Assembly: GCA_010093685.1 (NCBI GenBank)
Contig: MU006247.1
Location: 186,001 to 250,000 of the forward strand
From: Ophiobolus disseminans
Taxonomy: Eukaryota > Ascomycota > Dothideomycetes > Pleosporales > Phaeosphaeriaceae
Reading direction: 5' to 3'
Length of the DNA stretch: 64,000 bases
Below are positions 20,250 through 31,302 of this stretch, one piece after another. The number at the start of each line of letters is the position of its first letter. Positions within the stretch are counted from its first letter, which is position 1. The translations under genes were made by a program, and so were the position numbers. Below the pieces are notes generated by a model. That model saw only the letters and a list, made by a program, of their open reading frames with translations. It searched no databases and had not been told where the DNA came from.

Positions 20250-20820
20250 CCGTTATGATAAGGCCGCCAAAACACCACATATACCAACAGCAAGTTGCAT
20301 GAACTTCCTGGTTTGGGCTCACCGACATATTGCGCCTATTTCTGGTGTCGCTTAATAGTTGGGCGAAACGAGCGATATGTTCCTGGGGTTGAAACACTAA
20401 GCTTAACACCTCTGGTAAGTCATCTTACAGCCTCACCATCACACATTTTCTGCACATGTACGCACGCCGTGTCTTGATCGCTTTCCCGCGACAGGCCTGA
20501 ATTTGTCAAACTGCAACAACTGACAAGTACTTGAGATGTGCAGGCCCGCTCGAAGACATGGAGTCTGCCGCTCTCACGGCTGTGGCCTTTTATCTAGCAT
20601 ATCCGGACGCTCGGCTCGCCCCAGCGCTCGGTGTGCGACTCCACCACAGGCACAAACGCTATAGATGGAGGAAATACCTGACTCTCGTTATGGCATGCCG
20701 CAGCTTCCACCATGGTGGTATCTGTGCAGGGACATGGCCTGTCCTTGCAATTTAAACCGAGTAAGATGAGATGCAATTTCTCCGTGGCTTTTGTTGGCTT
20801 TCTAGAACTTCAACTGACTC
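20250..20820. other. Intergenic, about 570 bp
   Basis: No gene supported between two plus-strand genes. Short open frames at 20295-20477 and 20531-20755 have no coding-like features. Confidence 0.4.
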
Positions 20821-21813
20821 TTGCAGTGTCTACAATGCGAAGAGTTGATCATGGCGTTGCGCAGGAATCCGCAGAGGAATTGCCAGGAAAGATTGCCGCC
20901 GTCATTCGTCGCCATCCCATACCAATCAAACGATATTCCACTCAAGGAGACGACGGCCATTGCGAGGGAGCGACAATCTTCAGCCCATCCTTCTACAAAA
21001 CGCTATGCTATCAAGTCACGACGACGAAGAGAAAGGACTTTAGCTCGCCAGCTACCAGGAGCCGCGAGTGATAAGCCATTTCCATTCTTTGAGCTTCCCC
21101 GAGAGATTCGCGACCAAGTCTATGCATCTCTAGTCATTCGTCAGCCTGGTACAAAGCATTCGATCATTGCAGCAGCTCCGCTCCTCGAGCACCGAAAGAA
21201 GCGCTTCGCTGTACAAGCAAATCGTGAACGAGAGAACCAAAGACGGTTGTTGGCCGGAAAACGCCCTGTCCAGGCACGCCTCGTCGAACCGGAGCCAATC
21301 GTCGATTTAAACCTTCTCCAAGCTTCTCAGCAGCTCAATTTTGAAGCGAAAGATTGTCTTTACACCCACAACTGGTTCGCGCTTGTATTGAACAGACTTC
21401 CACTCACGACGTTCGAGACACCATACGGCTGGGATCTTTCCAGAATCACGAGATTGCAAGTTGAAGTGCAGATCAAGGACGCAGCACACATGAACAGCTA
21501 CGTTGACTGGACGGCATTCTTCACCTCATTTCCATCACTGCGTTTTCTCCGCGTCATACCAACATTTCATCCGCGATACCACGACTGGGTATTACCCGAG
21601 CTGAGCGAGTGGTCGGAGACGCACTATGTTCACAAGGCTTTCTTCCGTGAACTACTGGCGACAGTGCCCAGCCACCTCAACCTCGAACTTGGAATACAGT
21701 CAGACACCGCGGACGACCTGCACTTGCAAGCAAAACCTATTAGTGGCACTTTAATCAAGGACATGTATGCAGAACTTGGTTTGTCGCGGGTTGCTTCAAT
21801 CGCTCGATGCTGA
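20821..21813 (+). CDS. 2EXR / F-box-like domain protein
   Basis: Intronless, 330 residues from 20821; an alternative start lies at 20851 (MALRRNP). The N-terminal 90 residues are basic (KRYAIKSRRRRERTLARQL). Then comes FPFFELPREIRDQVYASLVI at about residues 88-107. This is the LPxEIRxxIY core shared by F-box-like and 2EXR domains that are hugely expanded in dothideomycetes. The remainder (LLQASQQLNFEAKDCLYTHN, then WDLSRITRLQVEVQIK) matches the usual continuation in which an old reading such as exposed helix plus strand follows. Such proteins are thought to be adaptors, but no partner is known. There is no Skp1-binding proof in sequence, so the adaptor role is inference. Confidence 0.75.
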   Translation: MQCLQCEELIMALRRNPQRNCQERLPPSFVAIPYQSNDIPLKETTAIARERQSSAHPSTKRYAIKSRRRRERTLARQLPGAASDKPFPFFELPREIRDQVYASLVIRQPGTKHSIIAAAPLLEHRKKRFAVQANRERENQRRLLAGKRPVQARLVEPEPIVDLNLLQASQQLNFEAKDCLYTHNWFALVLNRLPLTTFETPYGWDLSRITRLQVEVQIKDAAHMNSYVDWTAFFTSFPSLRFLRVIPTFHPRYHDWVLPELSEWSETHYVHKAFFRELLATVPSHLNLELGIQSDTADDLHLQAKPISGTLIKDMYAELGLSRVASIARC

Positions 21814-22108
21814 TTCGAGTCGGAGTACTAGAAACAGTCCAAGGATGACCTCGCGGGCATAATCTTTTCTTCAACCTTACTTTCACCCGTACATATATTT
21901 AGAGAGATAATCAACTTTCGATGGCAGAACAGCGAGATTTTATAGTCAATTCGTTATATTAATTATGATTGTGCGAGTTACACCATAGAGCAAAAACCGT
22001 AGTAGTAGACTTCCCAGCACTCCTGATGTCCTCCAAGACCTTACAGGCACAGAAAAGTGCAAAAAGAGTGTTCGAAGCATCCTGACAACAGCCAGGCGCT
22101 GGGTTAAT
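21814..22108. other. Spacer with 3' flank of the 2EXR gene
   Basis: A/T-rich 3' flank with several aata motifs, then a spacer before the tRNA gene. Nothing else is seen. Confidence 0.4.
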
Positions 22109-22194
22109 GTCCCTTTGGCGGATCGAACGCCATACCTCCAGATTTAGTGACCGAAGACTTCAGTCTGGCGCTCTCCCAATTGAGCTAAAGAGAC
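22109..22194 (-). tRNA. tRNA-Phe (GAA anticodon) with a 14-nt intron
   Basis: On the minus strand the transcript begins GTCTCTTTAGCTCAATTGGG and ends CGCCAAAGGGAC. The acceptor stem GTCTCTT pairs with AAGGGAC (one G-T wobble). The A box (TAGCTCAATTGGGAGAGC) and B box (GTTCGATCC) are present, and the T stem is TGGCG/CGCCA. The anticodon arm is CCAGA-CTGAAGA-TCTGG once the 14-nt intron at 22144-22157 is removed; the intron lies at the standard position one base 3' of the anticodon. The mature length is 72 nt. All stems close, so the gene looks functional. Confidence 0.93.
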
Positions 22195-22471
22195 TGGGTA
22201 TTGATCTGATTGGTCGATTTTGAAATTGAAATTTTATGTAGATTCGTTTTGAATCGAGCTCTGTATCTGGCTTTCCTTGCACGCCCAACGACTTCTCTGA
22301 ATGCGAGTTGACTCCACTGCTGTGCGTTGAGTATCCGTTGTCAGCTCAAAGTGGTATAGCCTACCGTGGCTCGCGTAATTGAGCGGACCCCCGAGATCGA
22401 GCTTCAAGACCATCACACGCTGCCTTCTACACTCCACTCGTGTCACCCAACGCAGGTTCCAGCTTGCAGAC

Positions 22472-23396
22472 ATGCAGCCCTCACCGCTTGCGAATCCGTT
22501 AGCGACTGTAGCCCATCTTGAAACTACGGGCTCACTTCTCGATGGCATCCCGTCTGATCTTGAAGATTCCGTTCGCTTTGCGGGTGCACGACTCACACAA
22601 GCTGCCGGTGTACTGCTTCGTCTTCCTCAAGAGGTGATTGCACAGGCAATTGTCGTGTTTATGAGGTTCTGGGTTGGTCCAGATGGTGGAAGTCTGGTCG
22701 AGTTCGGCGCTGAGGTGCGTACTCTCCAACACCGACGCGCATTCCCAACTAACAACGACGACGTAGCAAGTGTCAGCAGCATCCCTCTACCTCACCACCA
22801 AACTCTCAGCCTACCCAAAGTCACCACGAAGCATCGTGAACGTCTATGCATACCTATCGTCCTTCGCATCCACGTTCATCGAGCCCTCCGAACTGCAAGT
22901 CAAGAAAGCAGAAGCATATTACGTCTCCGAAGGCACCTTCGAGCGCCGCCGTGTCGCCCTTTTCTCGACCGAACAACGAATCCTGCGCACACTCGGCTTC
23001 AACGTCCAAGTCAACCTCCCCTACACGCTCTGCATAACGTACCTCCAAGCGCTCGATGTCGTCACACATCCTCGCGCATCTGAGCTGGCTAAGCGCGCAA
23101 TCGCCCATCTCAACACCGCGCTGCTGGGCCCGCAGATGCTGTATCTGACACATCAGCCTCCACAACTAGCGACGGCGGCGATATACTTAGCTGCAAAGGA
23201 GGTAGGTATCAAGCTGCCGGAGGTGGAGTGGTGGGAGGTGTTTGATACGGACCGAGAGGAGCTGGGATTCTTGTGCGTGGGTATGTTGAGCTTAGAGGGA
23301 TTTGCGCAGAAAGAGAAAGAGAGGTGGGAGGGTAGGCGAGTCCCGATGAACGTGGAGGAAGTAGAAAAGGAGGTGAAGAGGAGGGGTGAAGAGTAG
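22472..23396 (+). CDS. Cyclin-box protein (cyclin L/K-type, transcriptional)
   Basis: Two exons, join(22472..22714, 22767..23396), 290 residues, with a 52-nt intron (GTGCGT donor, GTAG acceptor) in phase 0. The junction gives FGAEQVSAASLYLTTKLSAY. This is the core of the first cyclin box: an alanine-rich helix preceded by LPQEVIAQAIVVFMRFW and followed by RSIVNVYAYL. The second box is seen in LNTALLGPQMLYLTHQPPQL and ATAAIYLAAKEVGIKLPEVE. Spacing and the short C-terminus fit C/K/L-type cyclins, which pair with CDKs acting on RNA polymerase II or splicing, rather than mitotic cyclins. The CDK partner cannot be told from sequence. An in-frame upstream ATG at 22379 would add 31 residues that look like leader. 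Confidence 0.85.
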
Positions 23397-23764
23397 GAGG
23401 AGTAACAAGGTTGGTCACCTGTGCCATTTCAAAAAACTGCGCATCTTGAGACCGCTCGAATCTAAGCCGGTGGATTGTTTGCACCCAACGACATCGTGTG
23501 CACTTCACATGGCCATCGATGCCTTGTGAGGCTTGACTTTAGAAGTCTACACAATGTTCGAGTTTATCTTCGAAGGTACAAAACTTTCCGCTGGTTCCTC
23601 CGCTTGCTACAAGCTCTTTGTCTCTAACAAACACACATACGACAAAGGTCGCCTTTCCTCAAAGCACACTTCCGCTATTCTCGATTATACATCTGATCAC
23701 GTGGTACATCCGACTGAAACGTAGACCTTTCACCCGTTCAGTTTCGATCTCTCACCATCGGAAG
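23397..23764. other. Intergenic, about 370 bp
   Basis: No gene supported. A short open frame (23533-23724) is not coding-like. Confidence 0.4.
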
Positions 23765-24109
23765 ATGGATGCGTCTCCATCAAATAGATACGTCTTTCGA
23801 GAGAATCGCCATACGACATTGCCGCCACCTATCCAATTCAAAGCTCCGCTCAGACAAGACTCGGCCAGACCACAGACGCTGTCTCGGGCTTGGCGGCTGA
23901 GAATTGGGCCTTGGACGGCTCGCTACGATAAGCCACGGTCTTCAGCAGGCTCTAATATTAGCTCCTGTCAGACACAGCGGCAACCAAGTGCCTCGTCGTC
24001 TACTCCAGGTATTCAGCACAGCTCTCGAGAGCCTCCCGCTAGGGATGAATCATTTGCGACCGTGACCTTCTCCCCTCACAACGACGACAACGACGACAAC
24101 GCCGTCTAG
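23765..24109 (+). CDS. Small hypothetical protein
   Basis: A possible 114-residue product, basic and Ser/Pro/Arg-rich (MDASPSNRYVFRENRHTTLP), ending in an Asp/Asn run (NDDNDDNAV) encoded by a gacgacaac microsatellite. There is no signal peptide, membrane helix or recognisable domain. It is kept because it has an ATG in reasonable context after a pyrimidine-rich stretch, but it may be chance. Confidence 0.3.
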   Translation: MDASPSNRYVFRENRHTTLPPPIQFKAPLRQDSARPQTLSRAWRLRIGPWTARYDKPRSSAGSNISSCQTQRQPSASSSTPGIQHSSREPPARDESFATVTFSPHNDDNDDNAV

Positions 24110-24986
24110 AAGCCGACCGAATAACCTCTATTCCAGTGGCACTTAAATGACAAAGTAACGCTTCATCCAAAGACTCATACACAAGCAAGTCAGGCAGCAT
24201 AGTCTCGAGGAACTCCTCACGCGGCAAAGCTGCGAGGCACAAGCCTGAGATTGCACATACAGGTACACGGCGCCTGAGCTTCGATTATGGACCGGAAACT
24301 CTACTATCAAACGCACGCATGGACAACGGCGAGAATGGTGGATTTGTTACGCAAGATGGCTACGAGTCATCGCGTCGAGAGGGTAAGCAAACTGACGCTA
24401 TAAGCCAAGTTGACGCGATAATCCCCAGTGTCCCGCAACGGTCTTGTCCTCCGACGAGATTCTCGCAGATATTGGAAGGCATGCAACGATTTCCCCACGG
24501 CTCTCGTGGGTTAGTGTTGGATTCGTTCCGTGTATGCATGACCACATAATAGGGCAATCCTCATGTAAGATAAGTAGATTCCATAATCAAAGGAATCAAG
24601 GTACTACGAAAAAAGGCAGAACCACCCACTTGACGTATGTTGAAGGTGCATGGCCAGACTCAGTAGGAAACTCATGTGCGGAGAGACTACCAATGAACTC
24701 TGCTAGTTCCCACGATTATATGCACGTAATTATAATTGTTTAATCCTGTAATCATTGCGTACATTGTGTCACGATTCTTACCTGTGGATGCATTTTCGTT
24801 GAGAACCATACTTGAGCATGAGCTCTTTGAGACATTCTTCGCACCTTCTCGAGACAATGGCATTGTCGCACCTTTCTGACCCACCATTCTCCCCAGACTC
24901 TTTCCAACAAGTATGCCGGTGAACGTCCACCTCTTGCCACATCTTATGCATTCATCTCATTCCGAAGTATATCCACATTCACCACC
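24110..24986. other. Intergenic, about 880 bp
   Basis: No gene supported. Short overlapping open frames on both strands show no motif. The last 80 bases before 24987 are C/A-rich and probably hold the promoter and leader of the next gene. Confidence 0.4.
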
Positions 24987-25625
24987 ATGTCCAACCACAA
25001 CACCACACAACACCCCCAACACCTCACCACCCTCCCATCCTATCCCAAACCCGCACGCACCCCTTCCCCAGACGCCCGCACCACATCCCGCGTCTCCAAA
25101 CTCATCGCCACCCTCGCAGACATCAAGCACTCAATCGACATACGCACCTATTTCGTGCTCCAAAACTACCACGGCCACTACTTCTGCCCACACTGCAGCC
25201 CCACCGACCTCCTCGGCTCCTGCGGTCCAACATGCCCCCTCCTACGCCCGTACCACAAATCGTCCACGCAGCCGTACGCGCTCACGCCCGAGTGGATGCA
25301 GTGCGCGCACCTGGACGCACAACTTTACAAATCTCTCGTTGACGATGTGGCGCGGCACGGCGACGCTGTTGATGCGGAAAGGTTGAGGCAGTGGGAAAAG
25401 GCGGCGGAGAAGCTGAGAAGGAAGGGGAGGAATATGGCTGAACAGCATGCGGAGAATGGGTGGGTGGGGGTAGGCAGGATGACGGCGAGAGAGGCGGGGT
25501 TTAGGGTTGGGTGGAGGTGGGAGAGGGAGTGGGGGGGGAGGAAGAGGGTGGGAGGGGATGGGGAGGGGGTTCCGCCGCATGTTAGGGTTGGGAGGAGGGC
25601 GCAGAAGAAGGTGATGAGGGGGTGA
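24987..25625 (+). CDS. Cys-motif family protein, copy 1 (CX2C-X8-CX3C)
   Basis: Intronless, 212 residues. A disordered Pro/Thr N-terminus leads to a helix (SRVSKLIATLADIKHSIDIR) and then the motif FCPHCSPTDLLGSCGPTCPL, with cysteines at 67, 70, 79 and 83. STQPYALTPEWMQCAHLDAQ and a helix ending WEKAAEKLRRKGRN follow. The C-terminal 50 residues are Gly/Arg/Trp-rich and come from an extremely G-rich tract. A second copy at 31303 and a broken copy at 30315 share the Cys spacing, the LLxP after it, and the DxxLY...RW/WExAxxxLRR tail. The four cysteines could bind zinc (inference). I recognise no named family. A nuclear or cytosolic location is likely, as no signal peptide is present. Confidence 0.7.
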   Translation: MSNHNTTQHPQHLTTLPSYPKPARTPSPDARTTSRVSKLIATLADIKHSIDIRTYFVLQNYHGHYFCPHCSPTDLLGSCGPTCPLLRPYHKSSTQPYALTPEWMQCAHLDAQLYKSLVDDVARHGDAVDAERLRQWEKAAEKLRRKGRNMAEQHAENGWVGVGRMTAREAGFRVGWRWEREWGGRKRVGGDGEGVPPHVRVGRRAQKKVMRG

Positions 25626-27057
25626 AGGGCGGGGGGAGAGGGTAGTGTGTTTTTCTGCGCATTGATAGGGATTCGTGTTTGTTGGTGCGACTCCAATAAT
25701 TTGATATTGATTTCAAGGATTAGTGGTAAAGACGATGACAAGTGAGTTGCGTCAGAATTGTCGTGAGTGACAACGTGGAAGAGTGACCAGTGTCTTGAAA
25801 ATTTTACCACCCTGAAACTTACTCGAGTCCTGGAAAGGAAGCTTGAGACGCCCCCCTTGTATCAATTCTACATTCGCCAACGTACTTTTTGAATTGACTC
25901 GTACAGCTATGTTCGGTGCCACTGACGATGCAGAAGTTGCGATGACTAAGCTCACTAGCGCCTTAGCCCAAGGGGAAGCGGCGAAGGACTTCGAACCTTA
26001 CCATCTTCATCCCATGTGTTCCACGATCGTGCATGATCAACGATAAATTGTGCGCCACTTTACCGCATTCCTCAGTGCTGCCAGCATCACGAGTGGTCTA
26101 CTATCTCGGTTGCTACGAGCTACTGCTCACATGGGCTGCCTGCAGAATCCCCCCAGCTATTTAGTCTAGGCGCCGCAAGCGCTATCACACCGTCGTTCCA
26201 ATCCCGGGAAGTGCTGTCCTTCCGAGTGCCATTTACCTGGAGCCGTCGATGCACTACCATATGGATTGCGCACGGGAGACTGCTGTGGACCTGAGTCTGA
26301 GCTAATCTTTAAGCGAAGAAATGTTGCATTGAACTTGACCCAAGTTGTGGTTGATAGTACCAAATAAGCGCGCTAGTTGGCCAGCGAACCCAACATACTG
26401 GCAAAGATACGAACTAGCGGCGCCTCTAATGATGAATGTGGCGCCTTGGGCTCTTCAATCGACCCCTAGTATATGTTAGAGTGTGCTGACATATCCAGCC
26501 AAGCCGACGAAGGCTTTCGGCTTCAAATGCCAAGGAATACACCTTAACATATATCTATGGCATCAGATCAACGGACTTCGAAAGATCGAGCAGAATTTTA
26601 CAGAAAATTTAGAGATCGGGACCAAAGCCCTGGATCTCAATAGCTTCAAAAGGTTGCTTGTCTCAATCTGGTAGTAATGCACAAGCCACTATGCTCAGTC
26701 ATCGTCCTCAAACAGCCACCCGAACGCTTCGTGCCAACTAGCGCCATCCTACTCTGCAGTTACTCGGTAATCTTGCCCCGACGATACAGTGAAGGCGCTA
26801 CATGACAAAACAAGGTAGTACCAGCATGTTCCATGCTCTGCTATGAAAGAAGCGCTGATCGTGTCCACCGTTCAGCATGGGAGGCCCTAAAAGCAATACA
26901 TGCATTGTGATAGTATGCAGTTCCTTCCAGATGCGATCTTAGGCTGGATAATGCCGGCTCAAGGGTAATATTGCAAGCTGCCCGAGAAGTGCTAACAGTG
27001 TACATGCCCCTAATTTGCTAGCTAGAACATATCAGAGTACGAAACGATATCCCTACC
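25626..27057. other. Intergenic, about 1.4 kb, gene-free
   Basis: No gene supported on either strand. Open frames are short and lack coding composition (for example 26483-26674). The sequence is less GC-rich than the flanking coding DNA. It may hold old repeat sequence, but I find no second copy in this window. Confidence 0.4.
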
Positions 27058-30000
27058 ATGGTCACCAGGAACTTCACCTTCGTTTGCTTGATCAGCTACG
27101 CTTACGCTGTACTCTTCAATATATCCTCATCAGTCCCGTCGATAGTGAGCATCTTACCTACGTACCACAATCGCTCGGAAAGTCGAACGGAAACAAGAGA
27201 AGTAAGAAGTAGCAGGGGTCTACAGCTGTACTTGACAGTTCTATCGCCTACAATAATTGCGGTCATCACCAGTGATAAAAACGACATCTTTCGAACAGCC
27301 CTCGACTCGACCGCATATCCGAACGCCAGCCGAACATACAGGAACTCAACTCTGATCAAAAGCGCCGCGCTGCATGGAGATACTACAATATCTGCAACAC
27401 CTGTGCGCGCAGTCGAAGACCCTGGTCCAAAGCATGCAACAATCACGACTAGCATGCCGACACTCATCAAGGTTGTGCGCACGACGTCATATGCATCCTG
27501 TCTCATGCTACACGATAGCACTAGACATTCGGACTGTGTCATTCGGAACAGTACCAAGCCTGCTGTATCAAGGGCTTCGAATACAGGAAACGCTATTTTT
27601 GAGCCTTCATCAACAGGGTGGCCCGCTTGGAGCAATTCCAGGTCTCTGATAACATCTTGTCCAACATCGCCGTACGCTTCACGAATGCCGAAAATATCGC
27701 AGCCGACAGGCTGTGCATCCGAGGACGCTTACCTGAACGACATGTTCTTCTACAACTATGAAGATCGGTGCGTTGCGCAATCCTGTAGCTTGTCTTGGTG
27801 GTCTGCGCTTGACGCATATTCGGGGCCGGTTCCGACCATGACTACGAAGGTGCCGTATATGAACATTACATGGGGCAGTGATGGCCATGCTATCACCGAA
27901 AACGCCATTCTCACCACGTTGACCATGTCGTGTAAGTAGGCCTCAACACTATCTCTACGGTACGTTTACGCTGATCAGAAAAAGACAATGGAACAGCGCT
28001 TGATGTTGTTCGTCGCGAAGCTCCTTGCTGTGGGGCGTGTAAACTGTGGGCCAACGAACTTCAATTATTATATTGGCCGGACCAAGCCACACGAGACACT
28101 ACCTCGAAGGACAAGGCGGGCAATCGAAATGTAGACGCCATTGCCATTCCCACACCTAGCAAGCTCCGAACCTATGTGGACGAGAATGGATTTACCTTGT
28201 AAGCCGCTGAACCGCGACAAGCATCTATATGCTTACCGTGCCGTTCAAGCATTTCTCCAAGCGTGTATATGGCGATGACCTCTCTACGAGCTTGGGACTC
28301 ATGTGGGCCTGTTGGTCAAGTCAGTTTCCACATTATCGATCTACAGACGAAAATGCTCACAGTGTCAGGATGTGCTTTCAACCACCTTGGCGTTCAACGC
28401 GGAAGAGATTAGCACACTCAAGCCTTCACGTTACGTGACTTCTTGCAGTGGACGTCTGCCCGGTTCCAGGGCGGAATCAAGCTACATGACCCGAAGGATG
28501 ACCTTTGCAGATCTACACAGGAACTGTTCATCATACGTTGGTTACTTTTATCTTTCGGACTTCCCGGGTCAATTTATAATGGAAGAAGGTGAGTCGACAC
28601 AGTTCCGAAATGTATTACAAACTAACGTCATAAATAGATGCATGCCATCCATAGTAAGATCACTTATGCCTGTCTAGACTCAGTAGTTGACACGAGTCAT
28701 ACTCTCCGCATGCACAATCATTTGTTGATTTCTGACCACACGCAGCATTTCCATACCCTCGCGAGTGCGGGCCCTTCATACCGACTGGGCATCATGTTTA
28801 CCAAGATACGGTGCAGGTCTTTTTGATCCGCCGAGAACGCTTGGTCTTGGACAGCAACTTGTTCCCACCACGATACCGTCTTCCACCAAAAACATAGCAA
28901 GCGCAAGCCCCACCCCCGGGATTGCGCTACCGAAAATTCCTGCGGCAACATCTTCCCAAGCTACGAATCCTATGATGACCATGGTCTATTCCACAGCGAG
29001 TCTACTACAGCCAGTTCCGAGCTCGACACCACCACTGTTGCTACCTATCGAAATCACGTTACGTTCAGCTTCGAGTCCGAACGAGAAGAATGTTGTTGTA
29101 CAACTTTGGCCAACGTGGATACCGGCCGCCGTAGGCTATTCTAGCAACGTCTTTGAGAAATTCTCCAGTGACTCACGGCATTTAGCCCAAAGCAGCGAGA
29201 CGAAGACTGAACACGGTATAAAAGAGGGGAGTAGTGCACGCGATTCGACAAGCTCGCTATTCACCCCTTATCGCGGAGAAGGCACGCTTGCCCTTATCGT
29301 CGGAACCCAAACCTTACTGCTGGGACATGGCATCACAATCAGCGGTACTACCACCTCCATTGAAAGTCTTCACACGACTGTCATGGGCGGTGCATACCTT
29401 TTCTTCGATCCTCCAGGCATGCAGGTCATCATTGATGGTCACTCCACCGTTCAGCTCTCGTCCGCCATGGCCGCTCTCCAAGCACAAGCGTCTCCCTTCG
29501 TACTTGAACTGGAAGGGCAGACATATACCGCAGATTCCATGGGTCGATTTAGCGTTGGAACGCAAATACTCATACCGGGAGGTACTATCACGATCGGGCA
29601 GTCGATAAGGACGTTATCAAATGGACAGATTGCAAGCAGCCGTGGCACACTAGTGTATCTTGATCCGCACGGCAGAACTGTGCTTGTTAATGGACAGGCA
29701 CTATCCGCGCTCGAGCGTGCACCTCCTCCAGAACCTTCGAAACTGACCGTGGTTCTTGGGCAGACGTATTCGGTACCTCTTGCCGGTGCAGCCACAATCG
29801 TAGTTGGAGGGGTGACATTCAATATACGAGGTGGCGGAGTGACTGTCGTTGGTGGGAGTACCATCGTGTTGCTAGACGCGCATACATCGACGACTAGGGA
29901 AGCTATTACGTCCTCGCCAACTATCAACGGTCATCTTGAGCACAGCTCTTTTTCGTTACGTAGTGCTAGAAAGACAGCTCAAGTTGACGTCGTTTCGACG

Positions 30001-30093
30001 TCGATAAGTGAGAACTTCGGTACGAAGAGCTCTAGTGCTGTACTACCGTGGATGCTAGTTGGAGCTATTACTTTTGTCTTTGCTTGTATATAG
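27058..30093 (+). CDS. Large secreted, probably GPI-anchored surface protein
   Basis: Six exons, join(27058..27931, 27985..28198, 28250..28319, 28363..28588, 28638..28653, 28746..30093), 915 residues; all five introns (43-92 nt) keep frame. The N-terminus (NFTFVCLISYAYAVLFNISS) is a signal peptide. The core carries APCCGACKLWANELQLLYWP, ISPSVYMAMTSLRAWDSCGP and, across the 16-nt exon 5, DACHPYISIPSRV then DWASCLPRYGAGLFDPPRTL. I recognise this order (CCxxC...YWP, SPSVY...D-CG, CHPxI..P, DWxxC....DPP) from fungal secreted proteins of unknown function. Residues about 600-850 contain repeated beta-type units (LVVxLxGQTYxxDxxG / GGTITIG / LVYLDPHG). The end, SSAVLPWMLVGAITFVFACI, is a hydrophobic tail after small residues, fitting a GPI signal. 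A cell-wall or adhesin role is inferred. Confidence 0.78.
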
Positions 30094-30314
30094 AGCTTCC
30101 AATTTCTCCTCAATATAAATTTACTCTCTGCTTCCTACCGTGCTCGACTCAAAGACCTTACCTCGTGCACAGTTACGCTTACACATCCCAAACGCCGTCA
30201 AATCAAGCGACAACTCCGTCAAGCACCCTCAGAACATCCTGCCACACCGATAAGGAAGCTAAATTCCTCAGAAGGCCTTCATATTACCCTTCAAAGCTCT
30301 ACTCAAGCGAAAAC

Positions 30315-30953
30315 ATGCCTCAACGTCGCATCGACTCCGGCTACCACGACAAGCCTGTCTCCAACCCACCATCATGGCTGGATACCAATCCACCAGTCCC
30401 AACACCTAAGGCATCAGCACCGAAACGTCCAATTTCGAAGCTCTTCCGGTGGCGGCTTGGAAAGCTTGAGGAGACACTCAACGACATGTAGCCCACGATG
30501 GACATCCGTACCAATTTCCTCCACCTATACACCAAAGGCGAAAACTGGTGCGCATTCTGCTCTCTATAGCTCCTCACAGCCGGTGCGTGCGATCGAACGT
30601 GCATACTACTCTCTCCCAATCAATACGATTGGCAGTCCACAATCGAACACGCTTATGTACAAGCCGCAACGGGATCTCTCGCAGCTTTTGCTCAGCTGCG
30701 AGTGAATGTGTCGCGCATGAAGAATCGCAAGCCCGACCCATGTTCGCTTGCAGGGGTGGAGAGGGAGGTGGAAGATTTGAGGAGGGGGACCTTGAATCTC
30801 TCGGAGAAGCACCAGGAGTGGAAGTGGGCGGAGGACAAGTACAGGGTCCCTTGGCATAAGGTGGAGCACGCGAAGGCGGACTGGACTTTTGTGGAGGCTT
30901 GGGGAAAGGGGTGCGGGATTGAGCGAGAACTTACGCTGGATGAGACTGAGTAA
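30315..30953 (+). pseudogene. Cys-motif family, copy 3, interrupted by two in-frame TAG codons
   Basis: A single frame from ATG 30315 (MPQRRIDSGYHDKPVSNPPS) to TAA 30951-30953 is interrupted only by TAG at 30489-30491 and 30567-30569. Around them it reads LGKLEETLNDM-stop-PTMDIRTNF and NWCAFCSL-stop-LLTAGACDRTC, then ILLSPNQ. This aligns with copy 1 (KLIATLADIKHSIDIRTYF, FCPHCSPTDLLGSCGPTC) and copy 2. The first TAG falls where copy 1 has Lys (AAG to TAG is one change). The Cys spacing is CX2C-X9-CX3C counting the stop. The downstream part stays coding-like for 130 codons (LRRGTLNLSEKHQEWKWAED). This is best read as a recent pseudogene; readthrough is possible but unproven. Confidence 0.65.
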
Positions 30954-30964
30954 TTGTGTGCGCG

Positions 30965-31056
30965 TGGATACAGACAGGATAGCGAATGGCAGTATGGATA
31001 CCTGACCTTTAATTAAGTGGATGTAGACAGGATAGCGAATGGCAACATCAATAACC
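30965..31056 (+). repeat. Partial tandem duplication, 53-bp period
   Basis: Two units begin at 30965 (tggatacagacaggatagcg) and 31018 (tggatgtagacaggatagcg). They match over about 30 bases (gacaggatagcgaatggca) and diverge afterwards. The gtagacagg core also occurs in the 4081-4432 element, so a transposon-derived origin is possible. Confidence 0.5.
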
Positions 31057-31302
31057 GATTTCTTTTGGCCCTCATGTGTATCGATAAGTGATATCTACGC
31101 GACACTGTGTAGACGCTCGGTAAAATTTAGGTCCTTCCGTCAAGCACTTGACCGCCCGTACAAACATTGTGATATATCAACAACATTCACTGTCTTTTCA
31201 CATAGAAACTAGCAAGACCGTGTACTTACCATTCCTACACCCATGCCGAAATGTTTCCCCTACTCAGCCCATCCAGCCCACCCAACACCCACACCCATCA
31301 GA

